A program made the translations under genes and the position numbers. DNA of 64,000 nucleotides, taken from Limnohabitans sp. Rim8. GTDB taxonomy: Bacteria; Pseudomonadota; Gammaproteobacteria; Burkholderiales; Burkholderiaceae_C. Below are positions 33,880 through 42,764 of this stretch, in pieces. The stretch covers positions 85,963 through 149,962 of the forward strand of contig NZ_CAMDLM010000003.1 in the NCBI RefSeq assembly GCF_945901735.1, read 5' to 3'. Under the pieces are notes generated by a model that was given only the letters and a program-made list of their open reading frames with translations, searched no databases and had not been told where the DNA came from. The first letter of the stretch is position 1; each line of letters begins with the position of its first letter.

Positions 33880-35969
33880 CTTTTGGCCTGCGCTGCCGCT
33901 GAGACGGATGCGGCCGCCCGCTGCGCAAATTCGGCCCGCAGCGCCTTGAGCTTTTCGCGCGGGTCTTCTTTGGTGGTGTTTTCGTCCAGCCGCATTTCGG
34001 CAATGAAGCGGCTGGGCAGGGCGGCCACGGTTTCTCGGCCTTTTTTGCGGCGGCGGGTCCAGCTCACGGACAGGCTGCGCTGGGCGCGGGTGATGCCCAC
34101 GTACATCAGGCGGCGCTCTTCTTGCAAGCGCAACAAAATGCCCTCCTGGCTGGCCCCTTCGGTGGTGTCGTCGCCCAGCTTGAAAGGCAGCAAGCCTTCG
34201 TTCACCCCCACCAGCGTGACATGCGGCCACTCCAAACCCTTGGAGGCGTGCAAGGTCGACAACGTGACCACGTTTTGGTCTTTTTCGCGCTCGCCCAGGG
34301 TCGAGATGAGGGAGATGGTTTGTGCCACATCGAGCAGGTTTTTGGTCTCAGCCGCCTCGGCCCCTGTTTGAGCCCCTGTGGCGTCTTCGATCTCGCCGCC
34401 GCAGCGCCCCGCCATCCAGTCGCAAAACTCCAGCACGTTGGTCCAGCGGGCGCTGGCTACTTTTTCGTTGTCTTCGCCGTCGTACAGGTACGATTCGTAA
34501 CCGATCTCTTTCAGCCAATCCAACAAGAACGCGAGGGCATCGGTTTTGCCCAAAGTCAGCCGGGCGCGGTGTTCCAGGTCGTTGATGTAGCGGCCAAATT
34601 CATGCAGTCCCGCCACTGATCGTGCATTGACTGCGCTGGGCAAGCTGCCCGCAAACAGCGATTCGAACAGACTGAGCTTGTACTGGGTGGCAAAGGTGCC
34701 CAGCTGGTCCAGCGTCTGGTGGCCAATGCCGCGCTTGGGGCTGGTGATGGCGCGCAAAAACGCCGGGTCGTCGTCGTTGTTGATCCACAGGCGAAACCAG
34801 GCGCACAAGTCCTTGATCTCGGCCTTGTCAAAAAAGCTCTGCCCGCCCGACACCTTGTAGGGCATGTTGGCGCGGCGCAGTGCTTGTTCAAACGGCCGGG
34901 CCATGTGGTTGGCCCGGTACAAGATGGCGAAGTCCTTGAACTCGCGGTGTTTGGATTCAAGCGAGTGGCCGCTGCGGATCGACTGGATGCGGGCAATCGC
35001 CCGGTCGGCCTCGTGCTCTTCGTTCACCGCATCGACCACGCGCACGGGTTCGCCCTCGCCCAATTCAGAGAACAGGGTTTTGGGGTAGAGCTTGGGGTTG
35101 GACTCTATGACGTGGTTGGCCGCCCTCAAAATCGCGCTGGTGGAGCGGTAGTTTTGCTCAAGCTTGATGACTTTGAGCCGCGGGAAATCCAGCGGCAAGC
35201 GCTTGAGGTTGTCCAGCGTCGCGCCGCGCCAGCCGTAGATCGACTGGTCGTCGTCGCCCACCGCCGTGAAACGCGCCCGCTCGCCCACCAGGTGTTTTAA
35301 CACCTCGTACTGGGTGGCGTTGGTGTCTTGGTATTCGTCCACCAGCACATGGCCCATCTTGGCCTGCCAGCGCTCGCGCACCTCAGGAAACTCGGCCAGC
35401 AGCTTCAGGGGCAAGCCGATCAGGTCGTCGAAGTCCACACTTTGGTAAGCCGTCAAGCGTTCTTGGTACAGCGCCATGATGCGGGCGATCACCCGGGCGT
35501 TGTCGTCAGGCGCTTGCGCTGCAGCCTGCTCGGCGTTCAGCCCCATGTTTTTCCACAGGCTGATGGTCCATTGCCACTGGCGGGCGGTGGCCGCGTCGGT
35601 GGTGCCGCCGCAATCCTTCAAGATGCTGGTCACGTCGTCGGCGTCCATGATGCTGAACTGGGGTTTCAGGCCCAGCACCGCGCCGTCTTCGCGCATGATG
35701 CGAACGCCCAAAGCATGGAAGGTACAAATCAGCACATCCTTGGCGGCGCGGCCAATCAGCTGCTTGGCCCGCTCGCGCATCTCGGCGGCGGCTTTGTTGG
35801 TGAAGGTGATGGCGGCGATGCGCTTGGGCTCGAGCCCGGCTTCGATCAAGCGCCCGATCTTGTGCGTGATCACCCGCGTTTTGCCCGAACCCGCCCCGGC
35901 CAACACCAGGCAGGGGCCGGAGACAAAGTTCACGGCTTCGAGTTGGGCGTTGTTGAGTCCGGCTGACAT
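33876..35969 (-). CDS. rep: ATP-dependent DNA helicase Rep (UvrD/PcrA superfamily)
   Basis: This superfamily 1A 3'-5' helicase has 697 residues, the length of Rep rather than UvrD. Motif I is LVLAGAGSGKTRVI, motif Ia ITFTNKAAAEMRERA, motif II VLVDEYQDTN, motif III GDDDQSIYGWRGA, motif IV KLEQNYRST, and motifs V and VI are LSTLHASKGLEWPHV and LMYVGITRA. Rep clears proteins from DNA ahead of the replication fork. The stop overlaps the small lipoprotein start. The upstream 405-base gap separates it from the divergent crtI-like gene. Confidence 0.95.
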   Translation of the reverse strand: MSAGLNNAQLEAVNFVSGPCLVLAGAGSGKTRVITHKIGRLIEAGLEPKRIAAITFTNKAAAEMRERAKQLIGRAAKDVLICTFHALGVRIMREDGAVLGLKPQFSIMDADDVTSILKDCGGTTDAATARQWQWTISLWKNMGLNAEQAAAQAPDDNARVIARIMALYQERLTAYQSVDFDDLIGLPLKLLAEFPEVRERWQAKMGHVLVDEYQDTNATQYEVLKHLVGERARFTAVGDDDQSIYGWRGATLDNLKRLPLDFPRLKVIKLEQNYRSTSAILRAANHVIESNPKLYPKTLFSELGEGEPVRVVDAVNEEHEADRAIARIQSIRSGHSLESKHREFKDFAILYRANHMARPFEQALRRANMPYKVSGGQSFFDKAEIKDLCAWFRLWINNDDDPAFLRAITSPKRGIGHQTLDQLGTFATQYKLSLFESLFAGSLPSAVNARSVAGLHEFGRYINDLEHRARLTLGKTDALAFLLDWLKEIGYESYLYDGEDNEKVASARWTNVLEFCDWMAGRCGGEIEDATGAQTGAEAAETKNLLDVAQTISLISTLGEREKDQNVVTLSTLHASKGLEWPHVTLVGVNEGLLPFKLGDDTTEGASQEGILLRLQEERRLMYVGITRAQRSLSVSWTRRRKKGRETVAALPSRFIAEMRLDENTTKEDPREKLKALRAEFAQRAAASVSAAAQAKR

Positions 35970-36374
35970 GTAGTAATTGGCATCAATAATTGGGTGGGGA
36001 TGCCTAGTAGGTTCGAACTGCTCTTTAAAACGGTGGAAAACTCAGTTTTATACTGTGGGGTGCTGTTCAGCCAAGTCGGCTTTAGGAATCTTTGCAAAGG
36101 CGGCGTCTGTGGGTGCAAAAATGTAATGGTGCCTTTGGCTTTGAGTGTATCAATCAATGTCTTGTGGTTAGAAAATTTGAAACGTCAGTTTGTACTGCCA
36201 AACGGTTTCCCTAGGCCACATCCAGCCGCAATTGAACACATCACAGCCATCCTCAGATGAATGCCGTCTGCCTAGGCAGGGGCATTGGTCTTCGCAAGCG
36301 CTTGTTTTCTGTGTTTGAAACAAAATAGTTTTTAGTTTTCAGACAACAAATACCAAAACGATGGGTTTTCGCCG
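35970..36374. other. 405-base intergenic region with boxA-like element and palindromes
   Basis: This gap lies between the divergent rep and crtI-like genes and holds no convincing gene. TGCTCTTTAAAA (36019-36030) closely resembles the rRNA antitermination boxA core. The interrupted palindrome 36262-36284 has a perfect CTGCCTAGGCAG centre flanked by TGCC and GGCA. TTGTTT (36302-36307) faces AAACAA (36318-36323) shortly before the crtI-like start. The sequence is clearly poorer in GC than the rep gene. Confidence 0.5.
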
Positions 36375-37913
36375 ATGAACGCCAGCACTTCTGAGCAGCT
36401 CCAACAAAAAACAGCTTCACAAGCCCCTGTTGCCCTGGTCATTGGCAGCGGTTTTGGTGGGTTGGCAGCCGCCATTCGCCTGTCCGCCAAAGGTTATCGG
36501 GTGCATGTGCTCGAGAAATTGAATGCGCCAGGAGGACGGGCTCGCGTGATCCATGTCGACGGTTACACCTTTGACGCTGGCCCAACGATCGTCACCGTCC
36601 CCTTTTTGCTTGAAGAGCTTTGGGACTTGGCTGGACGCCAATTGGCCGATGATGTTGAGCTGCGTTTGCTGGACCCTTTTTACCGAATCCGTTTTGACGA
36701 CGGCGACCATTTCGATTACAGCGGAGACCCCGAGCGAATGCTCAAAGAGGTTCTGCGCATCGACCCCAACGCCGGACCTGGCTACGCCGCTTTCATGGCG
36801 GAGGCGGACCTTTGTTATGAGTTGGGCTTTGAAGCTTTAGGCTGCGAAGCATTTGTCCGCATGGGCGATCTGTTCAAGGCAATTCCCTCAATGATCCGAA
36901 TGAAGGGCTGGCGAAGTTTGCACACGATGGTCGCCACACACTTCAAACACCCCAAGTTGCGCCAAGCCATGAGCCTGCAGGCGCTTTTGATTGGTGGCAA
37001 TCCGTTTTCTGTGACCTGCGTGTTCTCACTCATCAATGCGCTGGAGCGGCGCTTTGGCGTGCACTGGGCCATGGGCGGCACCGGGGCTTTGGTCAATGGC
37101 CTGGTGGATGTGATCGAAGGCATGGGCGGCAGTCTGCGCACTGGGGCTGAAGTTCGCCGCATCGAAGTCAAAGATGGGCGCGCTTGTGGCGTGACCTTGG
37201 CCACTGGCGAAACCATTCCTTCCGATATTGTGGTCTGCAATGCCGACACGGCTTGGACGTACAAGAATCTCATTGACCCGAAAGACCGAAAGGTATGGAC
37301 CGACAGCAAGATCAAAAACGGCAAGTATTCTATGGGTCTTTTTGTTTGGTACTTTGGCACCAACAAGCGCTTTGATGACGTGCCGCACCACATGATGCTG
37401 CTGGGCCCGCGCTACGAAGCGCTGCTGAAAGACATCTTCAAAAAACACCATCTGGCCGAAGATTTCAGCCTTTACCTGCATCGACCCACAGCCACTGATG
37501 CGGGCATGGCGCCTGAGGGCTGCGATACCTTTTATGTGCTGGCACCCGTGCCGAACCTGCAAAGCGGTACCGACTGGGCGGCTCATGCGGAGCCTTACCG
37601 TGCCGCCATTGCCAAAGCGCTTGAAGAGACGGTTCTGCCTAACTTGAGCGAACACCTGACGGTATCGTTCATGACCACTCCGCAAGACTTTCAAGACAAT
37701 CTGTTGTCTTATCAAGGTGCTGCCTTTGGGCTGGAACCGCTTTTGTTGCAAAGCGCATGGTTCAGGCCGCACAACCTGAGCGAAGACATCGAAAACCTGT
37801 TCATGGTGGGTGCCAGCACCCACCCAGGTGCAGGCATACCCGGTGTGCTGATGTCGGCTAAAGCGCTGGACACTGTGCTGCCTGACCCGGCTACTTTGAA
37901 GCGTTCGCAGTGA
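36375..37913 (+). CDS. crtI: phytoene desaturase (CrtI-type) FAD oxidoreductase
   Basis: The 512-residue protein has the CrtI N-terminal dinucleotide fold (VIGSGFGGLAAAIRLSAKGY with the acidic end LEK) and the bacterial phytoene dehydrogenase signature at the C-terminus (FMVGASTHPGAGIPGVLMSA). CrtI enzymes remove hydrogens from phytoene to make coloured carotenoids. No phytoene synthase (crtB) or other carotenoid gene is in the window. Its stop TGA overlaps the start of an ABC-2 permease gene (TGATG), followed by the matching ATPase, a notable operon. It may act on phytoene made elsewhere or on another polyene or apolar substrate. Confidence 0.88.
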   Translation: MNASTSEQLQQKTASQAPVALVIGSGFGGLAAAIRLSAKGYRVHVLEKLNAPGGRARVIHVDGYTFDAGPTIVTVPFLLEELWDLAGRQLADDVELRLLDPFYRIRFDDGDHFDYSGDPERMLKEVLRIDPNAGPGYAAFMAEADLCYELGFEALGCEAFVRMGDLFKAIPSMIRMKGWRSLHTMVATHFKHPKLRQAMSLQALLIGGNPFSVTCVFSLINALERRFGVHWAMGGTGALVNGLVDVIEGMGGSLRTGAEVRRIEVKDGRACGVTLATGETIPSDIVVCNADTAWTYKNLIDPKDRKVWTDSKIKNGKYSMGLFVWYFGTNKRFDDVPHHMMLLGPRYEALLKDIFKKHHLAEDFSLYLHRPTATDAGMAPEGCDTFYVLAPVPNLQSGTDWAAHAEPYRAAIAKALEETVLPNLSEHLTVSFMTTPQDFQDNLLSYQGAAFGLEPLLLQSAWFRPHNLSEDIENLFMVGASTHPGAGIPGVLMSAKALDTVLPDPATLKRSQ

Positions 37914-38692
37914 TGCACAGCAGCCAACTTCTGTGGACTCAAACCATGGCCGTTGCCCATCGGTTGTTGCTTGAGCAATGGCGCCAGAAACGAGGCTTGA
38001 TTTTTTGGGCTGTTTTTCCGTCAACGATGATGCTGCTGTTCGGATTGGTTTATGCACACAACGACAGCATGCGCGCCGGCCTGGATGCCGCTGCGGCTGG
38101 CATTTTGGTGGGTGCTGCGCTTTTTTTCAGCTGTCTGGGCGGCACCGTCGCGGTGATCGCTGCTGAACGTGAACGGGGCACTCTGCCCCGACTGCTCACG
38201 ACCCCACTTCACCCCGCAGCGTATTTCCTGGGTGTTGTCATTGCACAGTTGTTGTTGGCTTTGATGCAAGTGGTCATGCTCTACAGCATCGCCCTGTCCA
38301 TTGGGGTCCAATACCATGGCAGTCTTTTCTTGGGCGGTTTGATTTTGCTGCTCTCCGTGTTCTCCTATGTGGGTATGGGATTTTTTCTGGGCGCACGGTT
38401 TGCACGGCGCAGCGAAGAAGTGGTGGTGGCCTTGTCGGCGATTGGGGTGCCTTTGTTGGTGTTGGGTGGCACCTTTTTCCCACTAGAAATCATGCCCCAA
38501 GGCATGCAAGCCTTTGCACAAATCAACCCCATGTTGCACATGAACCAGGCCTTCAAAGGTGTCGCCGCTTATGGCATGGGCTGGAATGAACTGCGCTTTG
38601 AATTGAGCTTTCTGCTTGTTTTTTGCGGGCTCTCGCTGGCTTTAGGCATTCAGTCCTATCGGCACTTGCTGCATGTGGACAAATCCCAATGA
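37913..38692 (+). CDS. ABC-2 type exporter permease in the crtI operon
   Basis: This 259-residue membrane protein has about six segments and the ABC-2 architecture: an early EQWRQKRGLIFWAVFP, the loop AAERERGTLPRLLTTPL, and the late GTFFPLEIMPQGMQAFAQIN. ATG 37913 overlaps the crtI-like stop, and a GTG at 37910 in the same frame is an alternative. Its own stop overlaps the ATPase start (ATGA). The tight overlaps indicate a single message and linked function with the desaturase. The exported substrate is unknown. Confidence 0.88.
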   Translation: MHSSQLLWTQTMAVAHRLLLEQWRQKRGLIFWAVFPSTMMLLFGLVYAHNDSMRAGLDAAAAGILVGAALFFSCLGGTVAVIAAERERGTLPRLLTTPLHPAAYFLGVVIAQLLLALMQVVMLYSIALSIGVQYHGSLFLGGLILLLSVFSYVGMGFFLGARFARRSEEVVVALSAIGVPLLVLGGTFFPLEIMPQGMQAFAQINPMLHMNQAFKGVAAYGMGWNELRFELSFLLVFCGLSLALGIQSYRHLLHVDKSQ

Positions 38693-39621
38693 ATGCATCT
38701 CTAGAAATCAACGACGTTCACAAGTGGTTTGGCAGCCACCATGTTCTGGACGGCTTTAGTCTGCGTATTGAGAGTGGAGAGGTTGTGGGTCTGTTGGGGC
38801 CCAATGGCTGTGGCAAATCCACCGTCTTGAACATCGTCAGCAAGTTATTGCCCTACGACCTTGGGCAGGTGCGCCTCATGGGCAAGCCATTGAACGAACT
38901 GAGCTACCGGGCACGCGAGCTTGTTGGTGTGTGCACACAGCACTGCGCCTTGTACCCGGATTTATTTCCTGCCGAAAATCTGCACTTTTTTGCGCGCTTG
39001 TACGGCCTTTCTGAAAAGGAACGCCACGAAAGAGTTGCAGAGCTGATGCGCATTTTTGAATTGGAAAATTTCGCTAAGACTCGCGTGGGTCAACTTTCGG
39101 GGGGCTGGCGACAAAGGCTGCACCTGGCCGTTTCCTTGGTGCACAAGCCCAAGTTACTCGTGCTGGACGAGCCCACAGCGGCGGTGGATTTAGAAGCGCG
39201 TATGGACCTTTGGCGCCTCATCGAGGGTTTGCGTGACAGCGGCACCACCATTTTATTGACCAGCCATCATCTCGCAGAGGCGCAGCGGCTTTGCAGCCGC
39301 GTTGCTCTGATGCGAGACGGCAAAGTCCTTGCCGCGGGCAGCGTGCCCGAATTGTTGGCGCGCATGCCCGGTCAAGCGGTGGCCAAGGTGCAATCTGTTG
39401 ACGGCGAGGCGGTTGTGCAGAGGGCACTTGGTCTGGGTTGGCAAGTTCGCCAACACGCCGATCAGATGCGTCTTTTGCTACCGCAACTCTTGAGCCTGCG
39501 CGAAATCGTGGACGCTTTAGATGGTACAAAGGTCAGCGCGGTCAGCGTTCTGCCGGTGACATTGGACGATGTCTACCTGGAACTCATGGATGACGAACTC
39601 ACACCGCCATCGACCATTTGA
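38689..39621 (+). CDS. ABC-2 type exporter ATP-binding protein in the crtI operon
   Basis: This 310-residue ATPase starts at ATG 38689, which overlaps the permease stop (ATGA). Walker A is GPNGCGKST, signature LSGGWRQR, Walker B LLVLDEPTAAVD, and the switch histidine is in LLTSHHL. The C-terminal about 90 residues are the DrrA-like extension. Together with the permease it forms a complete exporter of the drug, lipid or polysaccharide class. It ends the operon; a 91-base gap precedes the osmoprotectant genes. Confidence 0.9.
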   Translation: MNASLEINDVHKWFGSHHVLDGFSLRIESGEVVGLLGPNGCGKSTVLNIVSKLLPYDLGQVRLMGKPLNELSYRARELVGVCTQHCALYPDLFPAENLHFFARLYGLSEKERHERVAELMRIFELENFAKTRVGQLSGGWRQRLHLAVSLVHKPKLLVLDEPTAAVDLEARMDLWRLIEGLRDSGTTILLTSHHLAEAQRLCSRVALMRDGKVLAAGSVPELLARMPGQAVAKVQSVDGEAVVQRALGLGWQVRQHADQMRLLLPQLLSLREIVDALDGTKVSAVSVLPVTLDDVYLELMDDELTPPSTI

Positions 39622-39693
39622 CCCATCTCTTACAACTTTGAATGGCAGGTGCGAAGCGCATTGAGCTGTTCAAGCCATATTGATCGTGAACCC

Positions 39694-39705
39694 CCTTTTA
39701 AAAGG
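39694..39705 (+). promoter_or_regulatory. palindrome covering the osmF ribosome binding site
   Basis: The perfect 12-base palindrome CCTTTTAAAAGG contains the AAAAGG that serves as ribosome site for the start at 39713. A small stem here could slow initiation. The effect is inference. Confidence 0.4.
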
Positions 39706-39712
39706 TTTCAAA

Positions 39713-40642
39713 ATGAATTTCCCAATGCGCCAGATACGACGCACTTTGTTGCTGATGGGCATCAGCTTGATGGCCAGCTTGGCAGCCCAAGCCCAGGCTC
39801 CTGTTCGAGTAGGCTCCAAAATCGATACGGAAGGCAAACTGCTGGGCCACATCATGGTGCTTGCGCTTGAAGCCAACGGCATCAAGACTGAAAACAAGGT
39901 TTCTCTTGGCAACACCAAAATAGTGCGCACCGCCTTGCTTGCCGGTGAGATTGATCTCTATCCCGAGTACACAGGCAATGGCGCGTTCATGCTGGGCGCC
40001 GAAAACAGCCCCGCATGGAAAGACTTTCGGGCAGGCTACGAATTGGCCAAAAAAATGGATTTTGAGAAAAACAAAATCGTCTGGCTGGAGCCTGCCAATG
40101 CCAACAACACCTGGGTGATTGCGGTGCGCAAAGACCTGGCCACGGCCAACCAATTGCGCACTCTGGACGATGTGGGTCGCTACATCGCCAAGGGCGGTAT
40201 TTTCAAGCTGGCCGCATCGGCCGAGTTCATGGAGCGCACCGATGCGATGCCTGCCTTTCAGGCGGCCTACGGATTCAAACTGCGCGCTGACCAAGCCCTT
40301 GTTTTGGCGGGGGGCGATACAGCAGCCACCATCAAAGCTGCCGCAGAAAAAACATCGGGTGTGAACGCCGCGATGGCTTACGGCACCGACGGCCCTTTGG
40401 CCGCGTTGGGTCTGCTGGCCATGGAAGATCCTAAAGGTGTGCAACCGGTCTATGCCCCCGCACCCTTGGTCCGCGAAGAAGTGCTCAAGCGCCACCCCGC
40501 CATCGCCACCATCTTGGCGCCCATCTTCAAATCGCTCGACAGGTCTACCCTGCAAATGCTGAATGCCCGCATACAACTGGAAGGCCAAGACCCGCGCAAG
40601 GTGGCCAGCGGCTACCTTCAGAGCAAGGGGTTTCTGAAATAA
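39713..40642 (+). CDS. osmF: osmoprotectant ABC transporter binding protein, OsmF/YehZ type
   Basis: This is a 309-residue periplasmic binding protein of the OpuBC/OsmF family for betaine-like compounds. A signal peptide ends at AAQAQA. Family motifs are RVGSKIDTEGKLLGHIMV and GEIDLYPEYTGNGAFMLG, and YGTDGPLAALGL is the late hinge segment. ATG 39713 has AAAGG 8 bases ahead, and ATG 39725 is an alternative. It heads a four-gene set in the same order as E. coli yehZYXW, in which YehZ/OsmF binds glycine betaine with low affinity. Confidence 0.9.
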   Translation: MNFPMRQIRRTLLLMGISLMASLAAQAQAPVRVGSKIDTEGKLLGHIMVLALEANGIKTENKVSLGNTKIVRTALLAGEIDLYPEYTGNGAFMLGAENSPAWKDFRAGYELAKKMDFEKNKIVWLEPANANNTWVIAVRKDLATANQLRTLDDVGRYIAKGGIFKLAASAEFMERTDAMPAFQAAYGFKLRADQALVLAGGDTAATIKAAAEKTSGVNAAMAYGTDGPLAALGLLAMEDPKGVQPVYAPAPLVREEVLKRHPAIATILAPIFKSLDRSTLQMLNARIQLEGQDPRKVASGYLQSKGFLK

Positions 40643-40650
40643 TTTGCGCC

Positions 40651-41829
40651 ATGCCAGCATCGCTTGTCCAACGCTGCAACCCGGTGCTGGCGCTTTATTT
40701 GGCACTGGCCATGGGCGCAGCATGGGGCCTGCCCTTTTTGCGGGTTTCGCCTAACCGGTTGTTGTCGGGTGAGCCGATTTATTTGTGGGATGTGTTGCTG
40801 CAACAAGGCAGCCCAATGGTCTTTGTGCTGGTGTTGGACATTGCCGCATTGCTGTGCATTGCCGTTTGGCAGCCTAAGGGACGAACCACTCAAGCATGGG
40901 TTGTTTTGGCCATGGCCGCTGGCCTTGCCGGCATTTGGCTACTGGCCAGCCACTTTGCCACCAGTGCCACCCAAGTAGAAAATCCTTTTAGCCGAACTGC
41001 TTTGGGCGCGGGTTTCTGGGCGCTGTGCGCAATGGCCTGGATGATTGCCCTTGACGCCATAGATCGCTTGCAACTGACCGCCTTGCGGCGCCTGCTTGTG
41101 CAAGGTGCGCTGCTCCTGCCACTTTTGCTCTCATTAAATGAGGGCCAGTACTTGTCTATCGCCAAAGAATATGCAAATCAAAGCGATATTTTTGTGCCCG
41201 CCATTTTGCGCCATCTGCTAATCGTGTGGTTGGCCGTGGTCCCGGCCGTGGTCATCGGCTTGCTGCTGGCTTGGCGCATGACCAAGACGCGACGTTTGCG
41301 GCAAGCTTTGTTTCCCGTACTCAATGTGATTCAGACCATTCCATCGATCGCACTGTTCGGTCTGCTGATGGCGCCATTGGCGTGGATAGCCGTTCAATTA
41401 CCCGCACTGGGCCACGCGGGCATCAGCGGTGTGGGCATAGCGCCAGCCGTGATCGCGCTGTTCATGTATGCATTGCTGCCCATTGTTAGATCGGCGCTGG
41501 CGGGGTTGGGGCAAGTCCCTGCAGATGCGGTCCATGCTGCGCGCGCCATGGGCATGTCATCTCGGCAGTTGCTGTGGCAAGTCGAGTTGCCATTGGCACT
41601 GCCTGCGCTGCTCATCGGACTGCGCACAGCATTTGTGCAAACCACCGGCTTGGCCGCGGTCAGCGCGCTGGTGGGTGCAGGCGGGCTGGGGCAAATCATG
41701 TTTGATGGACTTTTTAGCGCGGCCAATGAACTGGTGATTCTGGGCGTTATCCCCATCGTGTTGCTGGCCATGTTGGCAGACACTTTTTTCAAAGTGCTCA
41801 GTTCTTTGATCAACACCCGTCCACAATGA
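40651..41829 (+). CDS. yehY: osmoprotectant ABC transporter permease, YehY-like
   Basis: This 392-residue permease starts 8 bases after the binding-protein stop. Its N-terminal half adds extra membrane segments, as in YehY. Its C-terminal half holds the standard permease domain, with VIQTIPSIALFGLLMAPLAW and the ATPase-contact loop (DAVHAARAMGMSSRQLLWQV). The stop overlaps the ATPase start (ATGA). The gene order and length match the E. coli yeh system. Confidence 0.9.
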   Translation: MPASLVQRCNPVLALYLALAMGAAWGLPFLRVSPNRLLSGEPIYLWDVLLQQGSPMVFVLVLDIAALLCIAVWQPKGRTTQAWVVLAMAAGLAGIWLLASHFATSATQVENPFSRTALGAGFWALCAMAWMIALDAIDRLQLTALRRLLVQGALLLPLLLSLNEGQYLSIAKEYANQSDIFVPAILRHLLIVWLAVVPAVVIGLLLAWRMTKTRRLRQALFPVLNVIQTIPSIALFGLLMAPLAWIAVQLPALGHAGISGVGIAPAVIALFMYALLPIVRSALAGLGQVPADAVHAARAMGMSSRQLLWQVELPLALPALLIGLRTAFVQTTGLAAVSALVGAGGLGQIMFDGLFSAANELVILGVIPIVLLAMLADTFFKVLSSLINTRPQ

Positions 41830-42764
41830 TCCGCTTTGAACACACTCGCAAACTCTACGATGGCGCAGCAGCCATCAGGGAATTGAACCTGGACATCCAA
41901 CAAGGCGAGCTATTGGTGCTGCTCGGTCCCTCAGGTTCTGGCAAATCAACGGTCCTCAAAATGGTCAACCGCATGGTCAGCCACGATGGTGGCCACATTT
42001 TTTTCAACGGCCAAGACATCAACAGCTTCAACGTGCAAGACTTGCGACGCCGCATGGGTTATGCCATCCAGTCGGTGGGCTTGTTCCCTCACAGAACCGT
42101 CGCACAAAACATTGCCACAGTACCCAAACTGCTGGGCTGGGACGCCCATCGCGTGCAAGCCCGCGTGTACGAGCTGTTGAAATTATTGGCGTTGGACCCT
42201 GAGCCATACGCCAGTCGCTATCCGCACCAGCTCTCGGGCGGTCAGCAGCAAAGGGTAGGTGTGGCGCGCGCCATGGCCGCAGACCCGGATGTACTGCTCA
42301 TGGACGAGCCCTTTGGGGCTCTCGATCCCGTGACCCGCGCTGCCTTGCAATTGACGCTTAAAACCATTCACCGAGCTACTGGTAAAACCATCCTGTTTGT
42401 CACCCATGACATCGATGAAGCTTTGTTGCTGGCCACCCGCATCGTGCTGCTAAACCAAGGCCGTATCGCGCAAGTGGGCACGCCCCTTGAGTTGTTGCAA
42501 CAACCTGCCAACGACTTTGTAGCTGACTTTCTGGGGCGAGCCGATCTGGGACTCAAACAGCTCTCACTGCGTACCATTGCGCCCCATATCCAAGCGATTG
42601 AGGGCACAGAGCCAATCCACGCCATCGCCCATACAGCCACATTGAGAGAAGCCATTTCCCAGATGGCAGCATTGCATGTATCCACCTTGTGCGTGACCGA
42701 TGCAGCGGGCACTCTGCTCGGTCAGGTGCGGGCCGCTGATTTGCTAGAAAACCAACATGCTTGA
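41826..42764 (+). CDS. yehX: osmoprotectant ABC transporter ATP-binding protein, YehX-like
   Basis: The 312-residue ATPase has Walker A LGPSGSGKST, signature LSGGQQQRVGVARAM, Walker B LLMDEPFGALDP and H-loop FVTHDIDEALLL. A short C-terminal CBS-like tail (about residues 235-312, MAALHVSTLCVTDAAGTLLG) resembles the ionic-strength sensing CBS part of OpuA-type ATPases. If functional, it would let the importer respond to osmotic state directly. It overlaps both neighbours and is clearly in one operon. Confidence 0.9.
   Translation: MIRFEHTRKLYDGAAAIRELNLDIQQGELLVLLGPSGSGKSTVLKMVNRMVSHDGGHIFFNGQDINSFNVQDLRRRMGYAIQSVGLFPHRTVAQNIATVPKLLGWDAHRVQARVYELLKLLALDPEPYASRYPHQLSGGQQQRVGVARAMAADPDVLLMDEPFGALDPVTRAALQLTLKTIHRATGKTILFVTHDIDEALLLATRIVLLNQGRIAQVGTPLELLQQPANDFVADFLGRADLGLKQLSLRTIAPHIQAIEGTEPIHAIAHTATLREAISQMAALHVSTLCVTDAAGTLLGQVRAADLLENQHA

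Noticed and set aside
36007..36022. A T-loop-like GGTTCGAAC that might mark a tRNA
   Set aside because: The flanking bases do not pair to form a T-stem, and no anticodon or acceptor arm could be found.
35994..36260. An 88-codon frame between rep and the crtI-like gene
   Set aside because: It has no ribosome site, no recognisable domain and unusual composition, and it overlaps the promoter region.
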